From the NCBI RefSeq assembly GCF_000204055.1, contig NW_006768787.1, forward strand, positions 860,309 through 924,308: a stretch of DNA of 64,000 bases, read 5' to 3'. The notes beneath the pieces are model-generated. The model saw only the letters and a list, made by a program, of their open reading frames with translations, ran no database searches and was not told the origin of the DNA. Numbering within the stretch: position 1 is the first letter of the stretch; the number at the start of each line of letters is the position of its first letter. This stretch comes from Melampsora larici-populina 98AG31. Its lineage: Eukaryota > Basidiomycota > Pucciniomycetes > Pucciniales > Melampsoraceae. Shown in pieces: positions 10,755-20,912 of this stretch. Position numbers and translations under genes: made by a program.

Positions 10755-10852
10755 AATAACTTACCAATTGAATCGACTGATAGACAACGTTAGGAATGAT
10801 AATAGCACTAATCAGCAAACACCCGATCACAGAGGAATAAGGTTTGACTTAC

Positions 10853-10960
10853 CGACTTCACCAAATGGATTGAAAGCCTGGGTGAGGCTGTTTGTGTTGG
10901 TAGACCAGGCGAGGTTACCGACAAAAAGCTTGTTACTGTCGTTCCCAAAAAGGTTGCCAC
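10853..10960 (-). pseudogene. Exon fragment of an RRM RNA-binding protein gene
   Basis: The minus strand reads 'NDSNKLFVGNLAWSTNTNS' followed by 'LTQAFNPFGEV', the beta1-RNP2 and helix-1 part of an RRM domain. A GTAAGT donor follows at 10852. The Ngaro-like element begins about 97 bp into what should be the next intron. No continuation of the RRM (RNP1 motif) is found on the far side of the element near 5000, so the gene is truncated. The upstream part of this exon merges into the left arm of the long inverted repeat. Confidence 0.6.
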
Positions 10961-11401
10961 ATCGACCAAAGTTTTTTGCTGAGGTGGTCTGTGCGCGCTG
11001 TCAGAATCTGACAAGAGAAGACAGCACAGAACCTTTCTCTCTTTCAAAGTCCTTAGCTTTGAAAGAGAGAGAGGGAACCCTCTTTTTGAAATCCACGACC
11101 CAATCCTTCTTCCCCCATTATCCACCAAACCACCACGTCCGTTTCAAAATTTTATTTTTTAATTTCTCCCTTCGACTCAAAACTCGGCTTTCCAATCTTT
11201 TTTTTGTGATTTAGGTCTTCACTCAACGCGGCTTTAAAACTCAAGTTTAACTGGCATATCAAGTTTAACAAATTCCCCACAAAAAAAGTCGACCTTCAAA
11301 TTTCAATTTTATTTTCTGATATGGGTCTTCACTTCCACTCAGAACAAAACGATCGATCTGCTCAACCTGGTCCCTTTGATTTCAAACTCGCTTTTCAAAA
11401 T
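10934..11401 (+). repeat. Left arm of a long inverted repeat
   Basis: About 470 bp that reappears inverted at about 12285-12682. Similarity is near-perfect in the outer 200 bp and weaker towards the centre. Inside each arm are two smaller palindromes: ctctctttcaaag/ctttgaaagagag and the ctgtcaga/tctgacag pair. The outer boundary falls inside the RRM exon. No coding role is seen for the arm's open frames, which are the same mirrored sequence. Confidence 0.8.
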
Positions 11402-12284
11402 CGATTTTGGCCTTTTTTTTAGTTCTTCAGATCACTCAAACCACTCGAGCCATCTGCTTATCCTGTTTGACTCAAACCTCATGAAATTGTCTTTTCATTT
11501 CAGATTGGCTTTTGAAAAGAATTTATCTGCCCTATCTAGTTACCTGTAAATCACTTAGTTTTGATGATAACCTGTCCGACTCAAATCAGTTTTGGAGAAG
11601 AACTTTTGTTTGTTGGTTTAGTAGATAGACTGTTAAAATGAAATCTACCGGTTCGTTATTAGTTTTCCTCATCGATTTGATCAGTGCAGATTGAACCAAT
11701 GATTGAGCCGATCAACCAAAAAAAAGTCAAAAGCAATTGACTCGAATCGAATCAATTGATGCAATCACAAAGGGCTTTAACCTTTTTGTTCATTTTCATA
11801 ATGATAATAAGCCTTTGTCTCTCACTGAGAGGGTTATATTCTGTTGAGGTGTCCTCAATTCGGACCTAAAACTGATACCGAGTGAGCACTAAAACTGCCA
11901 GCAAACAAATTCAATGACCTCTGTCTTTTTGAAAAACAGATGTGTCCACGTCTCATGATTTCTTCAACATGAGAGATGGACCTCGCTTGGAAAGAATTCA
12001 ACCTTAGTTGAAAAGAACATCAACCTGCTCAGTTTGTTATCTGTTTACATTGAAATCGAGATCTTTCTTGTTTCTTTCCTATCGATCACTTGTTACAACC
12101 AAACTTTGAAAAAAAATTAAGATATCAATTGAAAAGCAATCAATGACCAAAAGAAAACTACAAATTACTGTGTCCAAGTGGTTGAAGGTGAAAACAAATG
12201 ATCAAAAAGAAGATAACAAGGAAGCGAATCGATGACATCCGATTGGTTGAAGATGAACCGATACTGATTATCGCAAGTTATAAT
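11402..12284. other. Spacer between the inverted repeat arms, no gene seen
   Basis: AT-rich sequence of about 880 bp without a meaningful open frame. It could be the interior of a non-autonomous element or the divergent promoter region of an inverted duplication. Confidence 0.4.
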
Positions 12285-12682
12285 TTGAAAAGCAAGTTTG
12301 AAGTCAAAGGGTCCAGGTTAAGCAGATCGATCGTTTTTTTTGAGCGGAAGTGAAGACCTAAATCAGAAAGCAAAATTGAATTTTGAAAGTCGACAGGAAT
12401 TGAGCCAAACGTTTTCTTTTGTTCTGGAGTAGAAGCAATGACCTAAATAAGAAATTAAAAAATAAATTTTGAAACGGACGTGGTGGTTTGGTGGATAATG
12501 GGGGAAGAAGAATTGGGTCGTGGATTTCAAAAAGAGGGTTCCCTCTCTCTCTTTCAAAGCTAAGGACTTTGAAAGAGAGAGAGGTTCTGTGCTGTCTTCT
12601 CTTGTCAGATTCTGACAGCGCTCACAGACCACCTCAGCAAAAAACTTTTGTCGATGTGGCAACCTTTTTGGGAACGACAGTA
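12285..12682 (-). repeat. Right arm of the long inverted repeat
   Basis: The mirror copy of 10934-11401. Arm identity ends at 12682. The flanks outside the arms (cttgt at left, ccagc at right) do not match, so no target duplication supports a simple transposon. Confidence 0.8.
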
Positions 12683-12852
12683 CCAGCAGAAATGATAGTT
12701 GAAGAGAAAGCTGAGAATTCAAATGTTCTAGAGCACGACGAGGTTGAACTGAGCTGTCTCCTTTTTGGAGTGGAAAAAGGACTTCGAAAGTTTTTCCTTT
12801 TCGAATAGGAGGCCAGGGATGATCATGTGACATTTGACCAGACAGATCTGTG

Positions 12853-12882
12853 AAGTTGCGGACTTTGCAAAGTCCGCAACTT
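12853..12882. repeat. Perfect 30-bp palindrome
   Basis: aagttgcggactttg is followed immediately by its exact reverse complement, with no loop. Function unknown; it lies 450 bp upstream of MCM4. Confidence 0.75.
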
Positions 12883-13331
12883 GACTCTTGAGCACCGTTT
12901 GTGGCAGCCGACTGGAGGCGGTCTATTGGCCATTTTCAGGCTGACTTCCGGTCGGACTGAGCCGCATGAAGGATGCCCGGCGACTGGCCGCCTATCAATG
13001 GCCTGCAGGCCGCTCCTCAGTCTTAATTTTGGACAGATTTGCATGGCGAAGGTATGCCCAACTGCAGGCCGCCAATAGATGGCCTGCAGTCAGTCTTCAG
13101 GCCGTATTCTGACCTGACCATTCTCAGACAGCGTCAGGCCAATTTCTGACAAAATACCCTCCCGTGGTGTATGCTCTCAGTACCCCGGGGGTGCCGAGCG
13201 GCGAGCCCCGCATGTGACCGTGATTGGCTGGATCGCGTCGTTTTGACGTGCTCAATTCTTGGTGTCTCGTATTGCAACACATCTCCCCTCTTTGTTTTCT
13301 TTCAATCGCCAGCTTTATCACCAGGCCGAAG

Positions 13332-16300
13332 ATGTCAACCCCGCGCCCCAACCCTGCCGGTGATCAGCCCAATCTCCCTTCAAACCTCGACAGTAGTCCG
13401 ATGATGTTTCCCAGTTCTTCAAGTGGAACTGACCGTCCTAGCCGTCACAATGCCCATCTAGACGTGGATCCGCGAGGTGTGTTCATAGCTTCCGCATTAA
13501 TGACCAGCACTGACCGAAAAATCGATTGTTCTTAGGACCTGTGTCGTCTTCTCCACTTCGTCTCCCATCCAGCTCAGCTGACACCGTACGCGGGCCGAGA
13601 CAGACGCAGGGCAGCACTGCATCAAGCGAGCCTTTGTTTTTTCCGTCGTGAGAATCGCTTCATATTCTTTGTCCCTGGCATTGTGGACCGCTTTCTAATC
13701 GTGTGATCGTTTTGGCTCGTTCGAACCAGCTCCTCCAACCGGGGCACTCCTCGTGCCCGTCTTCCTCCGAATCGTCGCGGGGATATACATTCCACACTTC
13801 CTCATCTGTCGTCTGCAATAGCTTCCCGTGCTCACCAGGGATCCAGCGATGCTCTTGCCCATGATGTTATTGCCAGCGACCGACCCTCGAACGCCATATC
13901 TTTGTCTAGTCAGGCCATGCAACCACCATCTGCCGATCAAACTGTAATTTGGGGCACGTTGGTATCCGTCTCAGAAACTATGCAAAGCTTTCGCCGATTC
14001 CTTCTGAATTTTAAACGTAAATATCGCATGGCGTATGACCAGAACTTGCCCGTTGAGCAAGTGGCAAATCAGGATGGTGCCGAAGATTTGTTGTATGTTG
14101 ATTATCTAAGGACGATGCGACTCACTGTGGGTGCTACATATGACTTCGTCCCTACAGATTGATGACTGACACACCTGCTCTCTTACCGCAAAGTCTCAAT
14201 CGAACCTAAACCTTGACATGGCCAACATATTGGCTTATCCGCCTTCGAAGAGTCAATACCACAAACTTGTGCGTTACCCTCAAGAGGTCATTCCCGCCTT
14301 TGATCAAGTCTTGAAAGACTGTGCCATTGAATTGGCAGAGGAAGATCGTGATACTGGGGCACCTGAGCTTCAAGGGATTGCTGGGGATGATCAGATTGCG
14401 ATGCTTGAGCTAATGACATTCAAGGTCAGACCCTTTGGCTTAGTCAACCAATCAGCTCAAAGTTCACATATCTCAACGGGCAAATCAATGCAAGGCGGCG
14501 CCAATATGCGCGACCTCAATCCCGGCGATATTGACAAGGTTGTATCCGTCAAGGGGCTTGTCATACGAGCAACGCCTGTAATACCTGACATGAAGAAGGC
14601 TTTTTTTCGCTGCTTGAGCTGTGGCCACGCCACAACAGTTGAAATAGATCGTGGCAAGATCGCTGAGCCGGCTCAATGCCCTCGGGATGTGTGTGGCCAG
14701 CCCGGTGGGATGAGTCTGGTTCATAATCGATGCGACTTTGCTGATCGACAAGTGGTGAGGCTGCAAGAAACGCCTGACGAGGTTCCAGACGGCCAAACGC
14801 CTCACACAGTTAGTCTTTGTGTGTACGATGAGCTCGTGGATATCTCAAAGCCGGGGGATCGAGTAGAGGTGACTGGTATATTCAGGAGTGTTCCTGTCCG
14901 AGTAAATCCTCGACAGAGAGTCATCAAGACATTATTCAAGACTTATCTCGATGTTCTGCATATCAAGCGGAGTGACTCTCGACGTTTGGGTGTGGATTTA
15001 AGTACCCGTGATGGTGATAGTGGCGTGGGCCGAGGCGGGATCGGTGTGGGAGGAGAAGACGATGATGGAGGAAACGCTGCCGATGCCCTCAACGTTCAAC
15101 AACGCGTCCGTGGTAATACATCGAATCATCAAACCCGTGCTGAAATGGAGGAAAGAATGGTGGAATTGTCCAGCCGCCCGGACATATACGATGTTTTGGC
15201 TCGGTCCTTGGCACCCAGTGTGTGGGAGATGGACGACATCAAGAAGGGAATTCTTCTTCAACTCTTTGGCGGAACAAATAAGACTATTGGCCGTGGGGGT
15301 GGTGCAGGTGGCCCTCGCTACAGAGGTGACATAAATGTGTTGCTCGTTGGTGACCCTGGTGTTAGTAAGAGCCAAATCTTGCAGGTATGCCATCATCGTC
15401 ATTTATCTATGCTATCAATCAATCAAAGTTCCACATTCGCTGACTCGCACGTCTGTCACGTAGTATGTGCACAAAATTGCACCTCGTGGTGTCTATACAT
15501 CTGGCAAAGGGTCATCTGCTGTCGGTCTTACAGCATATGTGACACGTGATCCAGACTCTCGACAGTTAGTGCTCGAGAGTGGAGCATTGGTCCTCAGCGA
15601 CGGTGGGGTTTGCTGCATTGACGAGTTCGACAAGATGTCCGATTCGACCCGATCAGTGCTTCACGAGGTGATGGAACAACAAACTGTGTCCATTGCCAAA
15701 GCTGGCATCATCACAACATTAAATGCCCGTACATCGATCCTAGCTGCGGCGAACCCCGTCGGATCCAAGTACAACCTGGCGTGGCCTATCACCAAAAACA
15801 TTGATTTGCCACCCACTCTGATTTCTCGTTTTGATCTTTTATATCTCGTTCTCGACAAGATCGATGAGATTTCCGACCGGAGACTTGCTAAACATCTCGT
15901 AGGTTTATACTTGGAGGATAGGCCGCCCACTGGTGGTGATGATATCTTGGTAAGCGATACGTCTCCTTTGATGTTTGACAAAACTTGTCGAGTGGTGAAC
16001 GCCAGAGCTGATAATATTTCGACACTTAGCCGGTTCAAACTTTGACATCCTACATCTCTTTCGCACGGAACCGTATTCACCCTGTCCTCACCGAGGATGC
16101 TTGTTCATCGCTTGTCCGTGCCTACATCTCCATGCGTAAAGCCGGTGAAGACAGCCGTACCAGTGAAAGACGGATCACTGCGACAACTAGGCAGCTGGAA
16201 AGCATGATAAGGTTGAGTGAAGCACATGCCCGAATGCGCTTCAGCGAAACTGTTGAGTTGCAAGACGTCGACGAAGCCAGTCGTTTGATCCGCGAAGCTC

Positions 16301-16668
16301 TCAAAGAAAGTGCCACGGATCCTGTGACTGGTTTGATTGGTAAGCTCGTCTGGTAACAACAACCAACATCTTACCCCCCGCTAACTTTTGTGTTGCACGC
16401 TGCAGATCTTGATCTCTTGCAGACTGGCCAAGGACAACATCAGAGAAAAATGTTGGAAGACCTCAAACGCGAGCTGGTGGCTCTATTGAGCTCTTCCAAA
16501 TACCATGGTGGGGTGCGGTGGACCGAACTACATGAAGCGATTGAAAGCCAAAGTAGTATCCCTGTTGATTCTTCCGACTTCGGTGAGGTGGTAAAAACAT
16601 TGGTAGCTGAAGGACAGATTGTGGTCACAGGTGAACGAGAGAAGCGCATGATAATGCACACCATGTAA
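13332..16668 (+). CDS. MCM4: DNA replication licensing factor MCM4, MCM2-7 helicase subunit
   Basis: Seven exons join in frame: 13332-13476, 13536-13647, 13730-14126, 14194-15384, 15464-15949, 16030-16339 and 16406-16668, giving 967 residues (yeast Mcm4 is 933). The N-terminal Ser/Pro-rich tail holds [13 protein letters not shown] sites and '[18 protein letters not shown]', typical of Mcm4. The zinc finger is 'CLSCG' paired with 'CPRDVCG'. The AAA+ core shows Walker A '[11 protein letters not shown]', Walker B 'CCIDEFDKM', sensor 1 'AAANPVG' and the arginine finger in '[13 protein letters not shown]'. The C-terminal winged-helix region is present. It acts in the nucleus as part of the replicative CMG helicase. 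No key residue is missing, and this is a single-copy housekeeping gene between transposons. Confidence 0.96.
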
Positions 16669-17590
16669 GAGACTTTGTACTGGATTGTTTAGTTGAAAAA
16701 ATCTTTTTGTTACTATCACAACACATTTATTCTGCTATGAAAGCTCGGCTTCTTTCAAATAGCTTGATGAACCACAATCAGAACTGCAAATTCCTTTGAG
16801 GGGACAATGAATGCCAAAGGATCAAAGTTGATGCAGTGAATATAATAAGGTACTTACGTTTCCAACAGCACATGTTATATTTGATGAGTGCGGCTACTGT
16901 ATGCAGGGTCCGAGGTGCAATTTTCACCTCTTACACCTTTGTCAGATTAAATGCTATTGAATGGAAAAGTTCTGGAAGCCAGATGAACCCGGTTGACTTT
17001 GCAGGTAGTAAGGGGTTGACAATTCCCTTGGACTTGGAGTACCATGTGAATGTGATGGGTATGACTGTTAGAATGAGCTGCTATGGAGCCCATTTTTCTG
17101 CAAAGGGTTTTTGCCAGTTGATGCATGCAATCAGAGACAATCCTGTTTCAATCCTTAATGGCCCTACCTGACTTGCAGGTATCAAATCTTTCAAAAAAAT
17201 CTGCTCTACAATGACAAATATGCAACTCTCCTGACAGCAGAAAAACAATTAAAGGTATAAAGGACTTAGATGTACTTGTGAAGGCATGTTCATGCAATAT
17301 CCCTGACAGAGTGTCTTATATGGAGTAAAAGGTCAAAGGAGTTCGACAGGGGGATTCAAGGCAAGAACTTACCACCATGGACTCCTTGAAATCAGTGCTA
17401 TTGTGCAAAAGTTACACTCATTCTACCTTAGCCTTATCATTCATTTCCAAGTCCATTGGCCCAGAGGGGTTGGCAACAGTGTGAGGTCTTCCAAAGTTTT
17501 CAGGTTGGAGATGGAAGTTTTTTTGAGTGGAGTGCTAGTTACACCTTTTGTCATGGGGATTCTTGCTATTGGATGGTTTATGATGTTGGT
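16669..17590. other. Non-coding or decayed repeat DNA
   Basis: Stretches downstream of MCM4 with several interrupted frames (for example around 16840-17170 and 17400-17590) that look like worn transposon coding sequence, but no domain can be named. The right end is the target duplication of the next element. Confidence 0.4.
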
Positions 17591-17598
17591 TATTGACC

Positions 17599-18604
17599 AG
17601 GACCCCTGATAGGCCCTATAAAGGTCCATTGTGTCAAAACTCAATTTTTGGCCCTTTTAGCTCTGAGTAGATCTGCTGACTTTTGCTGAAAATCCCATTT
17701 TTGGCTCCAATGTGACCACATACATTTAAAAAGTGCACCAAATTTTGCCTGGTTTGGCTCCAGGAAGACAACAACCATCTGGAACTTGGATTTGGGCATT
17801 TCAAAGGCCTTGGATGAAACAAAAAAAATTAGAGAAAAAGGTTGAAAAAAGAATATTTTTAGAAATAAGAATTCAGAAAGTCCACAGCCTTTGGACATTA
17901 AAAAACCTTGTTTTTGTTTTTGTTTTTGTTTCTTGGCGGGTTGATGCGGAGCAGAAGCTTCAAAAGTTCCTTGTTGCTTGACACAAATTGAGCTGATTGG
18001 TATAAGTGAACTCATAAGTATGGTCTTTTCCTTGCATGGCTTTATATGACATATGTACCAAGATCTTATATCAGATTGACTGTGGTGGATTCCGACTTTT
18101 CTTTGTAATTTAAGTGAAATTTGCTGGAACATTCCAACTACATGTACCTTGGAGTTTACTTTCATTCTTCTGAAGACCACAATGGCAAATTAAATAAAAC
18201 AAACCTCCTTTCTTTGTTATATTACAGATACCACACAGGTTTCAAGGACATTTGGAGAGCATTGTATCCATGTCAATGGGTTTGCTTTGGCTGGTGGACA
18301 TTTCCATGTGACTTTGTGGAGAGTAAAAGTGCTTAAAATGGTGTGTCTAGGTGATTCTTGCGTTTTTGGCTGGACTGAGACTGTGGCCAGTATGACTACA
18401 TGGAATTGCTCTGTGGAAACAATACACATAAAAGTTTGGAATAAAAAACCAGTGGTTTTGGCTCCAAGGGCACAATGACCTTAGAAAAGAAAAATCCAAA
18501 AATTTGGCTTTTTGGCTCCAGGTTTCACAACAAACATATTTGCTAAAAATTGCACTTTGGCTCCAGCCAGACAATGGGCCTTTGGTGGTGCTATCAGGGG
18601 TCCT
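17599..18604. mobile_element. Non-autonomous DNA transposon (about 1.0 kb), hAT-type by target duplication
   Basis: The 1006-bp element has perfect 14-bp terminal inverted repeats (aggacccctgatag at 17599, its complement at 18591-18604). An 8-bp direct duplication, tattgacc, flanks it at 17591-17598 and 18605-18612. Eight-base duplications are typical of hAT elements. The interior has no transposase. It carries at least five copies of a tttggctcca-like motif near both ends (about 17700, 17750, 18455, 18510, 18555), which could be subterminal transposase-binding sites. Confidence 0.8.
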
Positions 18605-18612
18605 TATTGACC

Positions 18613-20904
18613 CTCATTTTTCAACCTGTCTCTAGCCTCTGTGTATACGAGTTCTTTGTATTCCCTTTCAATAACTTCTTATCGATTTGCACATTGACGG
18701 ATGGTTGGGGGAAGTTCATTGAGACAGGCAAATTTTTAACTAAGAAACTATGATTGTTATTGGGTATTTGGGAGCACAACTAATTCCTGAATCTGAGGAT
18801 GTAATAATGCATGATGTTATGGTAATAACATATCTTGATTTTTTCTCTGATTTCCTCAAGGATTAGACTGAATTTGTCTTTTTCTAAAATCTTTGCACAG
18901 AAATCTTGGTAGCTGGGGATGATTCTGCCAGAGTTGTTTCAAACCTTTAGCTGGAACCACTTGTGCTCCTTGTCCAAGTAGGCTCCCAGCATTGTGCCCC
19001 ATTCCAATGCAGGATGTATTCACAAGTTTGACTTTTGTTCCAGGAGCCAGAGCAATTGAGCATTGTCCACATAGCGTGCAAACTTGTGTGGCTTGGCCCA
19101 GAAGGTGCTGGGCTTATGAGTTGTTTTAGGATGTTCTTGGTGTTGGCCAACTCCAGGCACTGTTGAAAGTATGTATGTTGGTGTTGGTCCAGAAGTTCAG
19201 CAGGAGCTTGCGTATGAGCTTGCACAGTGTTTTAGGTGTCCACATTTGTTTGGTGAGTTGGAGCTGGGATCAAGCTGATGTCCTTGATGGGAACTTGGAT
19301 GAAACCTTGGTGTTTGTCCATGGTTCTTTTTTCTGTTTGTCAAAAAAGGTAAGTTTGTGAATTCCTATTGTGAGACTTGATCAGAGTCTCTGATTAAATT
19401 ATATATACATGTACTCTTAATTTATTCTTATTCTGAGACCTTAAAAGGTATTGCACAATGTCAGTCATTGATAATAGTTTGTGTGAGTTTGTTGACTGGG
19501 TGGTTTCTTTTACCTAAAGGTTTGTAGGAGGAAAAGTTTGGTGATATATTCAAATAACTAGGTAGGAGATCCAGATAATTTACAAAGTTGTTTGAAGTGT
19601 GGTGTTGGCTGTTTCATATGGGATCATGTGGAAGTTTGGTGGATAGGCTGACAAGGAAATACCATGGTTTAAACAGATGGTAACTTCTTTGAGGGAAATT
19701 TGGAAGTGTTAGGGGAAAAGAAAAGCTCATTACTCCCAAATAACTATTTGTGATGGTTGAATAGATTTTGGTATGGGGAACGGTTGGAGGAGATGCTTGG
19801 GGATTTATCCCACTAGCAAGGGATGGGTGTCTTATATAGATGTCCATCTCTCCAAAATACCAATATACCATAGATAGGTACATGGTAGGAGCATTTCAGA
19901 AATCAAAGTAAGATGGGAATGGCCAGATATGATATGTAAGAATATGGTTTACAACATTGTTGGATGAATCAGGGAGGATCTGAGAAAAGAGAAATGCTGC
20001 ATTTTGAAAAATGTACAGGTAAGAGAACAACACCCTTAGAAAGCACAACATAAGAAAAGGAAGAGACAAAATGAATCAGGGTATTACATGTGGCCAACAA
20101 ATGGAAAGGAAATCTGCCATTGCTATTCTGTAAGAAAAGCTTCGAAAAAGCCTGTCTTATTGAGCTTCAAACAGGAAAGAAAATACGCGTAAAAAAGATG
20201 GAATGAAGAAAAAATTAAGACATGATATCTGTAGACAGGCTTGACCAAGAAAGAAGTGTAGGGAACAGATCAATATTGTGCGTCAAACAAAGCATATTAA
20301 CCTTCAATGAAGAAAGAAAAAGTACAACAAAAGATGAAGTTAACAAAAGTAATACTCCAGAAGCTAAGCATTGAACCCCTGAGCTGAAAGGGTAGTATGA
20401 CCTGATATCGAGAGGCAGGCTTGACCAACAAAGAAGAGTAGGGAACAGAACCCATACAAGTCATCCACTTTTTCAGTATCTAGATGTGATTATATGATCA
20501 TGGTTTGCTTTTAAAAACTATGGTCAAGATGACCTTCTGATGCTGGAGGACAGTTTCAAAATTCTTTCCACATGGATCTCGTTCAAAATATGTGTGAATC
20601 TCTGTGGACCTGGAGTTCCATTTTCAGGGGTGAGGGTTGTTCTTGAAAAAGTGGCTGCACTTGGATGCAATCCTGAGTCTTTGAGCTGCACCTAAGCTTA
20701 ACCAAGCCCCTCACGAGCGCGTATGCCGCGCCCGTTGGGCTGGATCTCATACTTCATGACTGCCTTCAAAGCCAAAGGGACAGGAGTGTTCTACATAGCC
20801 CTATCTCGCTTTTGTCATGTTAGCAAGAGTCAGTGACCAGGAAAAGTCATTGGGGTGCGTTTGACCCGTCCTTCCAAAGATATGGGGTGCGCCTCCCCTC
20901 CTAA
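18613..20904. other. Decayed repeat DNA, no gene seen
   Basis: About 2.3 kb without a supportable gene. A worn minus-strand frame at about 19225-18947 looks transposon-derived but unnamed. Two diverged copies of a roughly 50-bp sequence (gacaggcttgaccaa / ggcaggcttgaccaa followed by gtagggaacaga) lie at about 20220-20270 and 20400-20452. At 20696 a sequence cttaaccaagcccctc resembles the ends of the DUF6589/RecQ element. Confidence 0.4.
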
Positions 20905-20912
20905 CGCGTGCG

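Noticed and set aside
10808..12833. Four similar frames in the long inverted repeat arms
   Set aside because: They mirror each other because of the inverted repeat, and no protein motif supports them.
18947..19225. 92-codon minus-strand frame resembling worn transposon protein
   Set aside because: Too short and degenerate to name; described only as repeat DNA.
20330..20400. B-box-like ggttcaatgct on the minus strand, possible tRNA or SINE
   Set aside because: No A box or cloverleaf stems could be found around it.
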